Assembly (NCBI GenBank): GCA_020636905.1
Contig: JACJWX010000006.1
Span: 62,001 to 126,000 of the forward strand
Source of the DNA: Actinomycetota bacterium
Lineage (GTDB): Bacteria; Actinomycetota; Thermoleophilia; Miltoncostaeales; Miltoncostaeaceae
Length of the DNA: 64,000 nt
Reading direction: 5' to 3'
In this document: piece by piece, positions 27,304 through 35,049 of the stretch
Position numbering within the stretch: position 1 is the stretch's first letter
Layout of the letters: every line of letters begins with the position of its first letter
Notes under the pieces: model-generated
What the model saw: the letters and a program-made list of their open reading frames with translations, nothing else
Told to the model about the DNA's origin: nothing
Database searches by the model: none
Made by a program: the position numbers and the translations under genes

Positions 27304-28629
27304 GTGGAACCGAGTGATGTGCTGCGCGAAGTGCAGGAACGCGACGTCAGATTCGTGCGGCTGTGGTTCACCGACATCCTGGGACACCTGAAGAGCTTCT
27401 CGCTCCCCGTCGGTGATCTCGAAGCGGCGTTCACCCAGGGCGTCCGCTTCGACGGATCGTCCATCACCGGGTTCAACCCGGTCGAGGAATCCGACATGGT
27501 CGCCGTTCCCGATCCCAGCACGTTCGCCGTGCTTCCATATCGCCCCCAGGAGCAGGCGGTCGCCCGGCTGTTCTGCGACATCCGCACCCTGGCCGGAGCG
27601 CCCTACGAGGGCGACCCGCGCTACGTGCTGCGTCGTGCCGAGGAACGCGCGCGAGGACTCGGGTTCGACGGATTCCAGGTCGGCACCGAGCTGGAGTTCT
27701 TCTACTTCAAGAACGCCGACGCGCCCGAGCCGCTCGACCGGGGCGGGTACTTCGACCTGACCACCCTGGACGCCGCGAGCGACGTGCGTCGGGCCACGAT
27801 CCTGGCGCTCGAACAGATGGGCATCCAGGTGGAGTCGACCCACCACGAGAGCGGGCCGTCACAGCACGAGATCGACATGCGGCAGGCCGACGCGCTCCAG
27901 ATGGCCGATCACGTCATGACCTACCGGACCGTGGTCAAGGAGATCGCCCACGCGCACGGCTGGTACGCCACCTTCATGCCGAAGCCGCTGATGGACAGCA
28001 ACGGCAGCGGCATGCACACCCACCTCATGCTGATGCGGGATGGTCGCAACGCGTTCCTCAACGTGGCTGATCCGCAGCTCCTGTCCGAGGACGGCCGCCG
28101 CTTCTGCGCCGGAGTCCTGCGCCACGCGCGCGAGCTCTGCCTGTCGTTCGCGCAGTGGGTGAACTCGTACAAACGGCTCGTGCCGGGCTACGAGGCCCCC
28201 GTGTACGTCGCGTGGAGCCAGCGGAACCGCTCCGCGATGCTGCGGGTCCCGCAGCAGGGGCCGGTGCGCGACGCCTCGGCCGCACGACCGGAACTGCGCA
28301 GTCCTGACCCCGCGTGCAACCCCTACCTGGCGTTCGCCGCCATCCTCCACGCCGGACTCGACGGAATCGAGCACCGGATGCCCCTCCCCGAGCCGATGGA
28401 AATGAACCTCTACCACCTCACCCACGAGGAACGCCTGCGCGAGGGCATCGAGGCCCTCCCCGAGACCCTCGGCGAAGCGGTCGAACTCGCCGCCGCGTCG
28501 GAGCTGCTGCTGACCGCGTTCGGAGAGCACATCCACTCGCGGCTCATCGACATCAAGCGCGGCGAATGGGAGGAGTACCGCTCCCAGGTCAGCGGATTCG
28601 AGATCGATCGGTTGCTGCCCATCCTCTAG
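27304..28629 (+). CDS. glnA: Glutamine synthetase type I
   Basis: This 441-aa enzyme has the GS-I order of motifs: LWFTDILGHLKS, VRFDGSSITGF, GTELEFFYFK, HHESGPSQHEID, FMPKPLMDSNGSGMH, and NSYKRLVPGYEAP. Near the C-terminus it reads NLYHLTHEERLREGIEALPETL, like the GS-I-alpha type (NIYxMxxEER) rather than the adenylylated GS-I-beta type (NLYDLPPEE). Control by adenylylation is therefore unlikely. The GTG at 27304 follows AGGGAG. It lies 63 bp after glnN, beyond the hairpin. Confidence 0.92.
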   Translation: MEPSDVLREVQERDVRFVRLWFTDILGHLKSFSLPVGDLEAAFTQGVRFDGSSITGFNPVEESDMVAVPDPSTFAVLPYRPQEQAVARLFCDIRTLAGAPYEGDPRYVLRRAEERARGLGFDGFQVGTELEFFYFKNADAPEPLDRGGYFDLTTLDAASDVRRATILALEQMGIQVESTHHESGPSQHEIDMRQADALQMADHVMTYRTVVKEIAHAHGWYATFMPKPLMDSNGSGMHTHLMLMRDGRNAFLNVADPQLLSEDGRRFCAGVLRHARELCLSFAQWVNSYKRLVPGYEAPVYVAWSQRNRSAMLRVPQQGPVRDASAARPELRSPDPACNPYLAFAAILHAGLDGIEHRMPLPEPMEMNLYHLTHEERLREGIEALPETLGEAVELAAASELLLTAFGEHIHSRLIDIKRGEWEEYRSQVSGFEIDRLLPIL

Positions 28630-28983
28630 CCCCGCGCCGATCCCCGTCGGCGCCGCGTGTACGGCACGGCCACCGGGGCGAGGGCCATGCCCGAGGGCCA
28701 CCCACCGCGGCCGGTGCGACGTTCCCATCGCGCCTGGTCCATGAGCTCCGCACGTTCCGCCTTCGTTGGAACGAAGCTCAAGATCCACAGGCTGCCATCG
28801 GCGTCGAATCGTCGCCGCGAATCGGTCCCGCTGAGGAGCAGCCCCGGATCGTCGGGCGCACGCCCACCCGAGGTGCCCTCGCCCGCCCCCAGGGTCACCG
28901 ATGTCCGGCATGTTCTCGACAACGCGGGCTTCATGCTCCTGTTGCGCGTCCCGGTAGTCGAGGAAGTGCGGAGCATCGATCAC
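28626..28983 (-). pseudogene. Possible small hypothetical gene with one frameshift
   Basis: From GTG 28983 one frame reads IDAPHFLDYRDAQQEHEARV and VENMPDIGDPG. After a ccccc run at 28886-28890 a second frame reads FDADGSLWILSFVP and TKAERAELMDQARWERR, ending at 28626. Removing one base from the run joins them into about 118 aa. Both halves look protein-like and lie downstream of the membrane protein gene at 29047, but no family is recognised, and this may be a chance open frame. The stop overlaps the convergent glnA stop by 4 bp. No other gene is seen in 28630-29046. Confidence 0.35.
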
Positions 28984-29046
28984 GAAGATGTCTCCGGCGA
29001 TGAAGACGGCCCGAAAGGCTCGTCGCCTGGGCCCGGCTGGTCCCCG

Positions 29047-29415
29047 TCAGCCCGGCGCTGCCGTCGACCCGTTCCCGGACGCGGCGGGTCTCCGGTCGCC
29101 ATCGCCGGAACCCAGTCCGAGCAGCGCCCAGACCAGCAGTCCGAGCGCGCTCGGAAACATGAAGGCGCCGCCGACCCAGCCGAGCAACACCGTCGCGATG
29201 ACGGCCACGGCACCCAGGAGCAGCACGAGGATCGGTCGGTCGCGGAGCTCGTATGCCGTGGCGCCCACGACGAAACCGGCGAGGGCCCAGGCCCCCGCGA
29301 GGGGCAACGCTCGTGGCCAGACGAGTGCCGCGATGATGCCCGCGCCACCGAGCGCCAGCACGACTGCGAGCAGGCCGGCGGCATTGGACAGGCGACGTGA
29401 GCGGATCATTGCCAT
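29047..29415 (-). CDS. Small membrane protein of YrdB/DUF2568 appearance
   Basis: From ATG 29415 this encodes 122 aa with four hydrophobic segments: LSNAAGLLAVVLALGGAGII, LAGAWALAGFVVGAT, PILVLLLGAVAVIATVLLG and MFPSALGLLVWALLGLG. An in-frame ATG at 29409 is also possible. A CATATT box ends 6 nt before 29415, suggesting a leaderless mRNA. The charged ends and helix spacing resemble the YrdB family (DUF2568), whose role is unknown; that match is tentative. Confidence 0.6.
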   Translation of the reverse strand: MAMIRSRRLSNAAGLLAVVLALGGAGIIAALVWPRALPLAGAWALAGFVVGATAYELRDRPILVLLLGAVAVIATVLLGWVGGAFMFPSALGLLVWALLGLGSGDGDRRPAASGNGSTAAPG

Positions 29416-29483
29416 GCCGCCAATATGACCCCCGACCGCACCGGTGTGAAGGCCGGCACGACACCCTGGGTCCGAGGCTCCGG

Positions 29484-30650
29484 TCAGGCCTCGCCGGCGA
29501 CCGTCGACAGCAGGCGTTCCCACCGATCCACGCAGGCCGGCCAGGTCGCGTCCGACGCGAAGTGGGCGCCACGCATGCCCATCGCCTGGCATTCGGCGAC
29601 GTTTCCGGCGATCGCTGCGAGCTCGCGTGCGTACTCGCCCTCGTCGATGTAGATGCGACCCGCGCCGCTGCGACGCGTCTGGCCCGCCAGGACCTCGCTG
29701 TGGCCGTTGGCAAGCGTCGGCGTGCTCCGCTGCCAGGCTTCCAGCGCCACCAGTGAAAGGCTCTCGTGACGCGACGGCAGCACGACACAGCTCGCCGCGT
29801 CGATGAGGGACGCGCGCTGCTTCTCGGTGACGAACCCGGTCGTGACCACCCAGTCGGGGAACTCCATGGGAACGGTCGCCCGACCGGCGAGCACCAGTTC
29901 CAGCTCACCGCCGCCCGCGCGGTATCCGGCGTGTGCCCGAAGGAGTTCGTCGATGCCCTTCGCCGGATCGATGCGTCCGAGATACAGCGCGAATCGATCG
30001 GGCAGGGCAAAGCCTGCCCGGGCGGCGGCTGCTTCGGACGGCGTCGCCGGTGCCAACCCCGCCCCGACGATCTCGACGGGACGACCGCCGATCCCGTGCA
30101 AGTCGTCCACCAGCAGGGCCTCCTCGGGCGTCATGAACGCGAATCCATCGGCGCGGCGCATCACGCCGCGGGTGATCGGGAAGCGAAGCATCGGTTCGTT
30201 GTGGGCGAGCGGCACGAGCACCGTTGGGCCGACGGCAGCCGCCATGGCCAGCTGTGTCGTCGCGTACAGGTAGGTCCAACAGACGAGAAGGCCACCCGGG
30301 TCCATCCCGCGAACGGCATCGACGAGCCCGGGTGCCACCGGACCCTGAGCCAGCGCCCAGGCGCGCTCGGCGTCCCCGTCGCTCGCGTCGAGTCCCAGCC
30401 TGCGCACGAGTGCGGACGCCATCGCCGGGTCCGCTTCGGAGACGGCGTGGCGATGCACGGCCACCCCCCCGTCCGTCGAAATCCCGGCGGGGTAATGCGC
30501 CGCCCACGTCAGATAGTCGCGCGCCGTGGTCGTGTGCACCCGGACCGAGTGACCCGCATCGGCGAGCGCTCCGGCCGTTTGCCGGCAGAGCGTCTCGGCG
30601 CCGCCGGCGACTTCCTCGCCGTAGCGCTGAATCACGAAGACGACGTCCAC
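29484..30650 (-). CDS. Glycosyltransferase family 4
   Basis: This 388-aa GT-B enzyme transfers a sugar from a nucleotide donor. It has the N-terminal YGEEVAGGAETLCRQ loop, the strand/helix FALYLGRIDPAKGIDELLRA at the start of the C-terminal domain, and the donor-site motif SRHESLSLVALEAW (the E-x7-E type element). GT4 enzymes often act after a phosphoglycosyl transferase such as the one encoded upstream. Its GTG start at 30650 is 1 bp after the stop of the small gene before it, so it belongs to the same operon. The sugar and acceptor are unknown. Confidence 0.88.
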   Translation of the reverse strand: MDVVFVIQRYGEEVAGGAETLCRQTAGALADAGHSVRVHTTTARDYLTWAAHYPAGISTDGGVAVHRHAVSEADPAMASALVRRLGLDASDGDAERAWALAQGPVAPGLVDAVRGMDPGGLLVCWTYLYATTQLAMAAAVGPTVLVPLAHNEPMLRFPITRGVMRRADGFAFMTPEEALLVDDLHGIGGRPVEIVGAGLAPATPSEAAAARAGFALPDRFALYLGRIDPAKGIDELLRAHAGYRAGGGELELVLAGRATVPMEFPDWVVTTGFVTEKQRASLIDAASCVVLPSRHESLSLVALEAWQRSTPTLANGHSEVLAGQTRRSGAGRIYIDEGEYARELAAIAGNVAECQAMGMRGAHFASDATWPACVDRWERLLSTVAGEA

Positions 30651-30651
30651 G

Positions 30652-30951
30652 TCAGTCGTCGCGGGTCGCGGTTCCCGACTCCAGCAGAGCGATTCGACGT
30701 CGCAGTTCGGCGAGTTCGGCGCGTGTGCGGTGCCGGTCGCGCTCGAGTTCGCTCAGCAGCTCACCGAGGCTCGGAGAGATCAGGCGCAGCATCAGCCCGC
30801 GGATGCCGTCGACCGCCCGTCCCGCGATGCCCCCACGGGTCGAGCCACCGCCCACTGCGAGTTTGAGCGGCGGGAGGGGTGCGTCGCCGGCCTCCGTGCG
30901 CAACCGGACGAGCAGCTCCTCGGGCGTCGGGTCACCGGACTCGACGCTCAG
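30652..30951 (-). CDS. Small coiled-coil-like protein of the glycan operon
   Basis: The frame encodes about 99 aa: an N-terminal DPTPEELLVRLRTEAGD, a Gly-rich centre, a hydrophobic GIRGLMLRLISPSLGELL, and a C-terminal heptad-like helix (ELERDRHRTRAELAEL). No ATG, GTG or TTG is well placed. A CTG at 30951 overlaps the stop of the sugar transferase gene (CTGA), and an internal TTG is the other option. Such a helix could tether the neighbouring glycosyltransferases to each other or to the membrane, which is inference only. Confidence 0.5.
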   Translation of the reverse strand: MSVESGDPTPEELLVRLRTEAGDAPLPPLKLAVGGGSTRGGIAGRAVDGIRGLMLRLISPSLGELLSELERDRHRTRAELAELRRRIALLESGTATRDD

Positions 30952-32432
30952 AAGGCGCCCTTCCGCCCGAAGACGACCGGGATCGTCTTCACCAGGATGA
31001 CCATGTCCATCCAGATGGACCACTGGTCGATGTAGGAGAAATCGAGTCGGATGAGCTCGTCGAAGCCGAGATCGGAGCGGCCGCTCACCTGCCACATTCC
31101 GGTGACACCGGGGAGGACCATGTAGCGCTTCTTCTGCACGTCGTCGAGGAGTTCGTAGTCGCGCAGCGGCAGCGGTCGCGGGCCGACCAGCGACATCTCG
31201 CCCCGAAGGACGTTGATCAGCTGCGGCAGCTCGTCGATGGAAAGCCGGCGGAGCAGGCGGCCCACGGTGGTGACGCGGGGATCGTTGCGCATCTTGAAGA
31301 TCGCACCGTCGGCCTCGTTGAGGTGTTCCACGTCGGCCTGCAGGTCGTCGGCGTCCACCCGCATCGTGCGCAGCTTGAGGCAGTCGAAGACGGTCTCGTC
31401 GACGCCCACCCGCTCGCTTCGGTACAGAACAGGTCCGCGGTCGCCCAGCCGGATCGCCAGCGCGGCGACGGCGAAGATGGGCAACGAGACGACCAGCAGC
31501 GCGCCCCCGACGACGATGTCGAACACCCGCTTGGTCACGAACTGCAGGCCGGACAGCATCGGTGGATTGACCGCGAAGAGCGGCAACCCCGGCGCGGCGA
31601 CCGCCTGCAGACTGTGGGAGAGCAACCCGACCGTCGTCGGCGCGAGTCGAACCGGAATGCCCCGCCGCCGACACTCGTCGAGGAGTCGAAGGATCTCGGC
31701 GTCTTCCGCGCCGATGCCCGTCAGCACGACCTCGTCGAGACCCGGGGTGTCCAGGAGGTCGTCGACCCGTGCACCGTCGGGGTACGTGCCGGTCAGCTCG
31801 TGGTGTCCCAGGACGCGATACGGCACACCCCTCCGGCTGCTCGTGTGCAGCAAGGTCTCCGCGAGCGCCTTCGTCGCCGAGGTCGGGCCCACGAGCAGCA
31901 CGTCGCGGTGGAAGTTCATGCGGTCGAGCAAGAGCGTGGTGATGCTGTCGTAGCTCGCGCGCATCGCGATCACGAGGCCGGACACGATGAACCAGGTCGC
32001 GAAGAAGATGTAGTAGGTGTTGAACTCCCACTCGGCCACCAGGACGAGTACGAGCATGACCAGTGTGGCCATGGTCACCGACGCCAGCACCGCATGGGCT
32101 CCCGGGCGCTGCTCGCGTGGGGCGTACAGACGGTTCTTGGCGAACGTGAGCACCAGCGCGACCGACGCGAGCGGCAGTGCCGTTTGCTCCGCCGCCCAGA
32201 TGGCGTTGGAGTCGATGGTTTCCGACTTCAGCAGCAGCTTGCCGGCAAGCGCCAGGTACAGACCCAGGAACAGGGCGGTGAGATCGATCGTGAGCAACAC
32301 GAGCACCGAGAGCCCACGCCGGATCCGGGCGTTCGCGGCTGGTCCCGCGAACAGCGGCAGGAAGCGGTGGTCGCGGTGAACCAGCTTCCGTGTGTCTCTG
32401 GGGTCCTGCGGTGTGGCACGTTCGGTGCTCAT
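30948..32432 (-). CDS. Polyprenyl-phosphate glycosylphosphotransferase (WbaP/EpsL-like)
   Basis: This 494-aa enzyme starts glycan repeat synthesis by moving a sugar-1-phosphate to undecaprenyl phosphate. The N-terminal half has four to five membrane helices and a Rossmann-like CoA-binding-type domain (DVLLVGPTSATKALAE). The C-terminal half is the catalytic bacterial sugar transferase domain: a membrane-dipping helix after KRVFDIVVGGALLVVS, KLRTM, LRRLSIDELPQLINVLRGEMSLVGPRP and PGVTGMWQVSGRS. It stands 21 bp after the phosphatase-like gene, and the small gene and GT4 follow, making a compact envelope-polysaccharide cluster. Confidence 0.92.
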   Translation of the reverse strand: MSTERATPQDPRDTRKLVHRDHRFLPLFAGPAANARIRRGLSVLVLLTIDLTALFLGLYLALAGKLLLKSETIDSNAIWAAEQTALPLASVALVLTFAKNRLYAPREQRPGAHAVLASVTMATLVMLVLVLVAEWEFNTYYIFFATWFIVSGLVIAMRASYDSITTLLLDRMNFHRDVLLVGPTSATKALAETLLHTSSRRGVPYRVLGHHELTGTYPDGARVDDLLDTPGLDEVVLTGIGAEDAEILRLLDECRRRGIPVRLAPTTVGLLSHSLQAVAAPGLPLFAVNPPMLSGLQFVTKRVFDIVVGGALLVVSLPIFAVAALAIRLGDRGPVLYRSERVGVDETVFDCLKLRTMRVDADDLQADVEHLNEADGAIFKMRNDPRVTTVGRLLRRLSIDELPQLINVLRGEMSLVGPRPLPLRDYELLDDVQKKRYMVLPGVTGMWQVSGRSDLGFDELIRLDFSYIDQWSIWMDMVILVKTIPVVFGRKGAF

Positions 32433-32453
32433 GCGGATGTCGCGGCGCTCCGT

Positions 32454-32972
32454 TCATCCGTCCGACGCGATTGCCGGATGGGCAGGCACCGGAGGCGACG
32501 CGTGCCCTTCTTCCCACGTGGAGACAAGTCTGATCGCTAGCGATCCTACTACCAGGCCCCGGGAACGCATGTCGGCGAGTGCATCGCGGGGACCATCGGT
32601 GCAGCCCAGATGGGCGCTCAGTACGGCACCCACCGCGGTGAGCCATTCGCCGGGGCGATCGCAGTGCACGAGGATCGCCTCCTGTTCATCGTCGAGCCGG
32701 GCCCCGACGGCCATCGCGAGTTCCTGAAGCGACGCTGCGGCCTCGTCCTCGCTTCGCAGCGGATGCCACTCAACCGCGAAGCCGGCGAGGGCGGCATCGA
32801 GGAGCCCGGTCCGCGCGGGGTGCGTCGAGACGACGGTCCTGATGCCCTGCTGTTTCCACCATTCGAGTTCGGCGGTTCGGCGCGTGATCCGGTGGCTCCG
32901 CCCGCCGCCGCCGGGGCGTTCGGCAAGGGCGAGCCGATCATGGATCAACCAGGTGTGGACCTGCGGTTCCAT
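32454..32972 (-). CDS. Dual-specificity-phosphatase-like protein with altered active site
   Basis: From ATG 32972 (GGAGGT 7 nt upstream) this encodes 172 aa. The fold follows small tyrosine/dual-specificity phosphatases: an N-terminal EWWKQQGIRTVVSTHP, then a strand leading to LVHC at 101-104 and a helix that continues TAVGAVLSAHLG. The active-site loop, however, is HCDRPGEW, so the essential Arg of HC-x5-R is Trp110. The enzyme would lack normal phosphatase activity and may be a phospho-binding pseudo-phosphatase. It is first in the operon with the sugar transferase; bacterial tyrosine phosphatases often control such transferases. Confidence 0.6.
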   Translation of the reverse strand: MEPQVHTWLIHDRLALAERPGGGGRSHRITRRTAELEWWKQQGIRTVVSTHPARTGLLDAALAGFAVEWHPLRSEDEAAASLQELAMAVGARLDDEQEAILVHCDRPGEWLTAVGAVLSAHLGCTDGPRDALADMRSRGLVVGSLAIRLVSTWEEGHASPPVPAHPAIASDG

Positions 32973-33075
32973 GGGTGCGACCTCCGTGTTGGGAGTGGGT
33001 GCTCCAGCACTCTCCAACCGGAAACCGTGCACCGGGCGCACGGCGTGCGTCGATCAGCGCGCGGCTTCGCGCCGA

Positions 33076-33498
33076 TCAGTCAGGGCGCCACTCGTCGTCC
33101 GCGCAGAGATCCCTGAGCCAGTTCGGGACCGGCACGGTGGCGCGGGTCTCACGTTCGACGCACACGTGCACCATGTCGCCCTCCGCCATCAACTCACCGT
33201 TTCGCGTGAACCGGTGTCGACTCCGGAACGAGCTGTTCCCGGGGGCGGCCATCCAGGTGGCGAGCACGAGCTGGTCGTCGAGCATCATCCGCCCCTGGAT
33301 CTGGAGTCTGACGTCGACGATCGGAATGCCCGGTCCCTCGTCGAGCAGGCGGGTGAACGGGTATCCGACCTCGCCCAGCCATTCCGAGAGGCCGCGATCC
33401 ATCCAGCGGAACAGGTTCGTGAAGTGGATCTGGGCCACGTCCACCTCGGCCATCGCAAGCCGGAACGGGTGCGTGTGGACGAAGGGTTCGTGCGACAC
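33076..33498 (-). CDS. Acyl-CoA thioesterase (hotdog fold, YbgC/4HBT type)
   Basis: This 140-aa hotdog-fold protein has the 4-hydroxybenzoyl-CoA thioesterase pattern: EVDVAQIHFTNLFRWMDRGLSEWL, with the catalytic Asp position (MAEVDVAQIH), and a later SFRSRHRFTRNGELMAEGD. It hydrolyses acyl-CoA thioesters of unknown chain. The GTG at 33498 lies 6 nt after a TACACT box, so the mRNA is probably leaderless. It is monocistronic, ending 103 bp before the phosphatase-like gene. Confidence 0.85.
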   Translation of the reverse strand: MSHEPFVHTHPFRLAMAEVDVAQIHFTNLFRWMDRGLSEWLGEVGYPFTRLLDEGPGIPIVDVRLQIQGRMMLDDQLVLATWMAAPGNSSFRSRHRFTRNGELMAEGDMVHVCVERETRATVPVPNWLRDLCADDEWRPD

Positions 33499-33504
33499 GG
33501 CTCC

Positions 33505-33510
33505 AGTGTA
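33505..33510 (-). promoter_or_regulatory. -10 box of a leaderless thioesterase mRNA
   Basis: On the minus strand TACACT (33510-33505) ends 6 nt before the GTG at 33498. Confidence 0.5.
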
Positions 33511-33571
33511 GCCGGGCCACCCTGCACGTCGGCGCTCGCTCTCCGCGTCCTGTCAACTCGACCGCGAGGAT

Positions 33572-33605
33572 TTGACATGTGCGCAATTTGCGGAGAAACG
33601 CGCAC
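33572..33605 (+). promoter_or_regulatory. Promoter/operator candidate upstream of the sigma factor gene
   Basis: TTGACA (33572-33577) is followed by the inverted repeat GTGCGC (33579-33584) / GCGCAC (33600-33605) with a 15-bp spacer. The -10 at the expected distance is poor, so the promoter may need an activator or an alternative sigma factor. Confidence 0.35.
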
Positions 33606-33677
33606 GTGTTCCTCCACGAAGGGGGGTGAATCCGACCGTCCGAACGCCTCTGCCGGGTGTCGATCACGAGTGGTCTC

Positions 33678-35006
33678 ATGACTTTGGACACCCAATCGGT
33701 AGAAATGACGCCCGAACCCACCTCCGAAGAACGTCGCCAGGCGGTGTGCCGCGCAGTTGCGCAGGCACCCGGTCTGATCCGCCACGCCGCCAGGTTCTCA
33801 ACCTCGATCGCGGACGCCGAGGACGCGTACCAACGGTCGATGGAGATCGCGCTCCAGAAGGCGCCGGTCGTGGAGTTCGAACGGTTCCTGGCGTGGTTGC
33901 GCGTCGTCATCAGGAACGAAGCGCTCGCGATCTCGCGCCGCCGTCATCGTGAGACGCCCGCATCGGACCAGCAGCTCGAGTCGGCGGGCGAAGCGGTTGA
34001 CTCGTCGTTCGCCCGGCTGGAGTGGCGGGAGCGCTACCTGCGGGTCCACGACGCACTCGGCCACCTCACCGAGTCGCAACGGACCTGCGTGCTGCTCCAG
34101 GCCGCAGGAGCGAGCTACGAATCCATCGGGGACGCGACCGGCTTCAGCCGGCGCAAGGTCGAGCGGTCGGTGCTCGAGGGACGTGCCGCCCTCACCCGCG
34201 CCGAGTCCCGCATCAACCACGGCGACGCCTGCGAGGGCATGCTCGTGTCCATCGATCGGGTCGCCGCCGGCCTGGCCCAGCGCGACGAGGTGCGGAAGCT
34301 TCGACGACACGTCCTGCACTGCCGCTGTTGCCGGACCCTGCTGCGGGACCGGCGCCAGAACCCGCCCGATCTGTCGGCCCTCGTTCCGGCCGTTCTGTTG
34401 GCCGGGGCCGTCGACCAGCTCGCCACGCCTGATCCCGGCCCATTCCTGTCATGGATCGATCGCGCCGGCTCCGGGGCCACGTTTCGCATGGGGCAGGTGG
34501 TCCAGGTGGTGATGGACGTGCCGAGTTCCGTTGCCGCCAAGATCACCGCCGGTGCGGCGGTTGCCGCCGTGGCGGGGACGGCGGGCATCCCGCTCCTGAC
34601 CGGTGGCGCCGCGACCCAGACCTCCCCGGTGGGCATCCCCTTGGCCTCGGCGGTTCGGGCGCTCGAAACGGTGAGCGCGTCCGCCACCGCGACACCGGCC
34701 ACGGGTCAACCCGGCACGTCCGCGGGTGGCGCGACGCCGACGCAGGCCGCCAAACCTTCGACCGCTGTGTCCGTCCCGTCCACGCGGCGTCGGGCGGGCG
34801 CCACCGCACTCCCGCCGGCAGATCCCCCGCCCAGGGTGAGGGTGACCACCTCATCACCGCCGAGCGTGCCCACGACCCGTTCGGTGGCCTCCACGCCGTC
34901 CGTCTCGGTGACAGCCGCCCCGGCGTCCGCTCCTTCGGCGGCGCCCCCGGCCCGTGGTCCGGCGGCCGACCGTGCCGGCGCCGCCGCCATCAGCATCGGC
35001 CCCTGA
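33678..35006 (+). CDS. ECF-like RNA polymerase sigma factor with zinc-finger-like, membrane and extracellular tail
   Basis: The first about 180 residues are sigma-70 regions 2 and 4 (ADAEDAYQRSMEIALQ and VVIRNEALAISRRR; then ALGHLTESQRTCVLLQAAG and ESIGDATGFSRRKVERSV). A Cys cluster follows (LRRHVLHCRCCRTLL), like the zinc finger of anti-sigma proteins. Next comes one membrane helix (AAKITAGAAVAAVAGTAGIPLL) and a 140-residue Thr/Pro/Ala-rich tail that would lie outside. Sigma factor and membrane control module are thus one chain, suggesting release by proteolysis or sensing at the envelope. The start may be GTG 33657 instead. Two secreted proteins follow 43 bp later. Confidence 0.82.
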   Translation: MTLDTQSVEMTPEPTSEERRQAVCRAVAQAPGLIRHAARFSTSIADAEDAYQRSMEIALQKAPVVEFERFLAWLRVVIRNEALAISRRRHRETPASDQQLESAGEAVDSSFARLEWRERYLRVHDALGHLTESQRTCVLLQAAGASYESIGDATGFSRRKVERSVLEGRAALTRAESRINHGDACEGMLVSIDRVAAGLAQRDEVRKLRRHVLHCRCCRTLLRDRRQNPPDLSALVPAVLLAGAVDQLATPDPGPFLSWIDRAGSGATFRMGQVVQVVMDVPSSVAAKITAGAAVAAVAGTAGIPLLTGGAATQTSPVGIPLASAVRALETVSASATATPATGQPGTSAGGATPTQAAKPSTAVSVPSTRRRAGATALPPADPPPRVRVTTSSPPSVPTTRSVASTPSVSVTAAPASAPSAAPPARGPAADRAGAAAISIGP

Positions 35007-35049
35007 CCGCAGTCAATCGCCCGTCGTCCACCACAGAGAGACCAGCACC

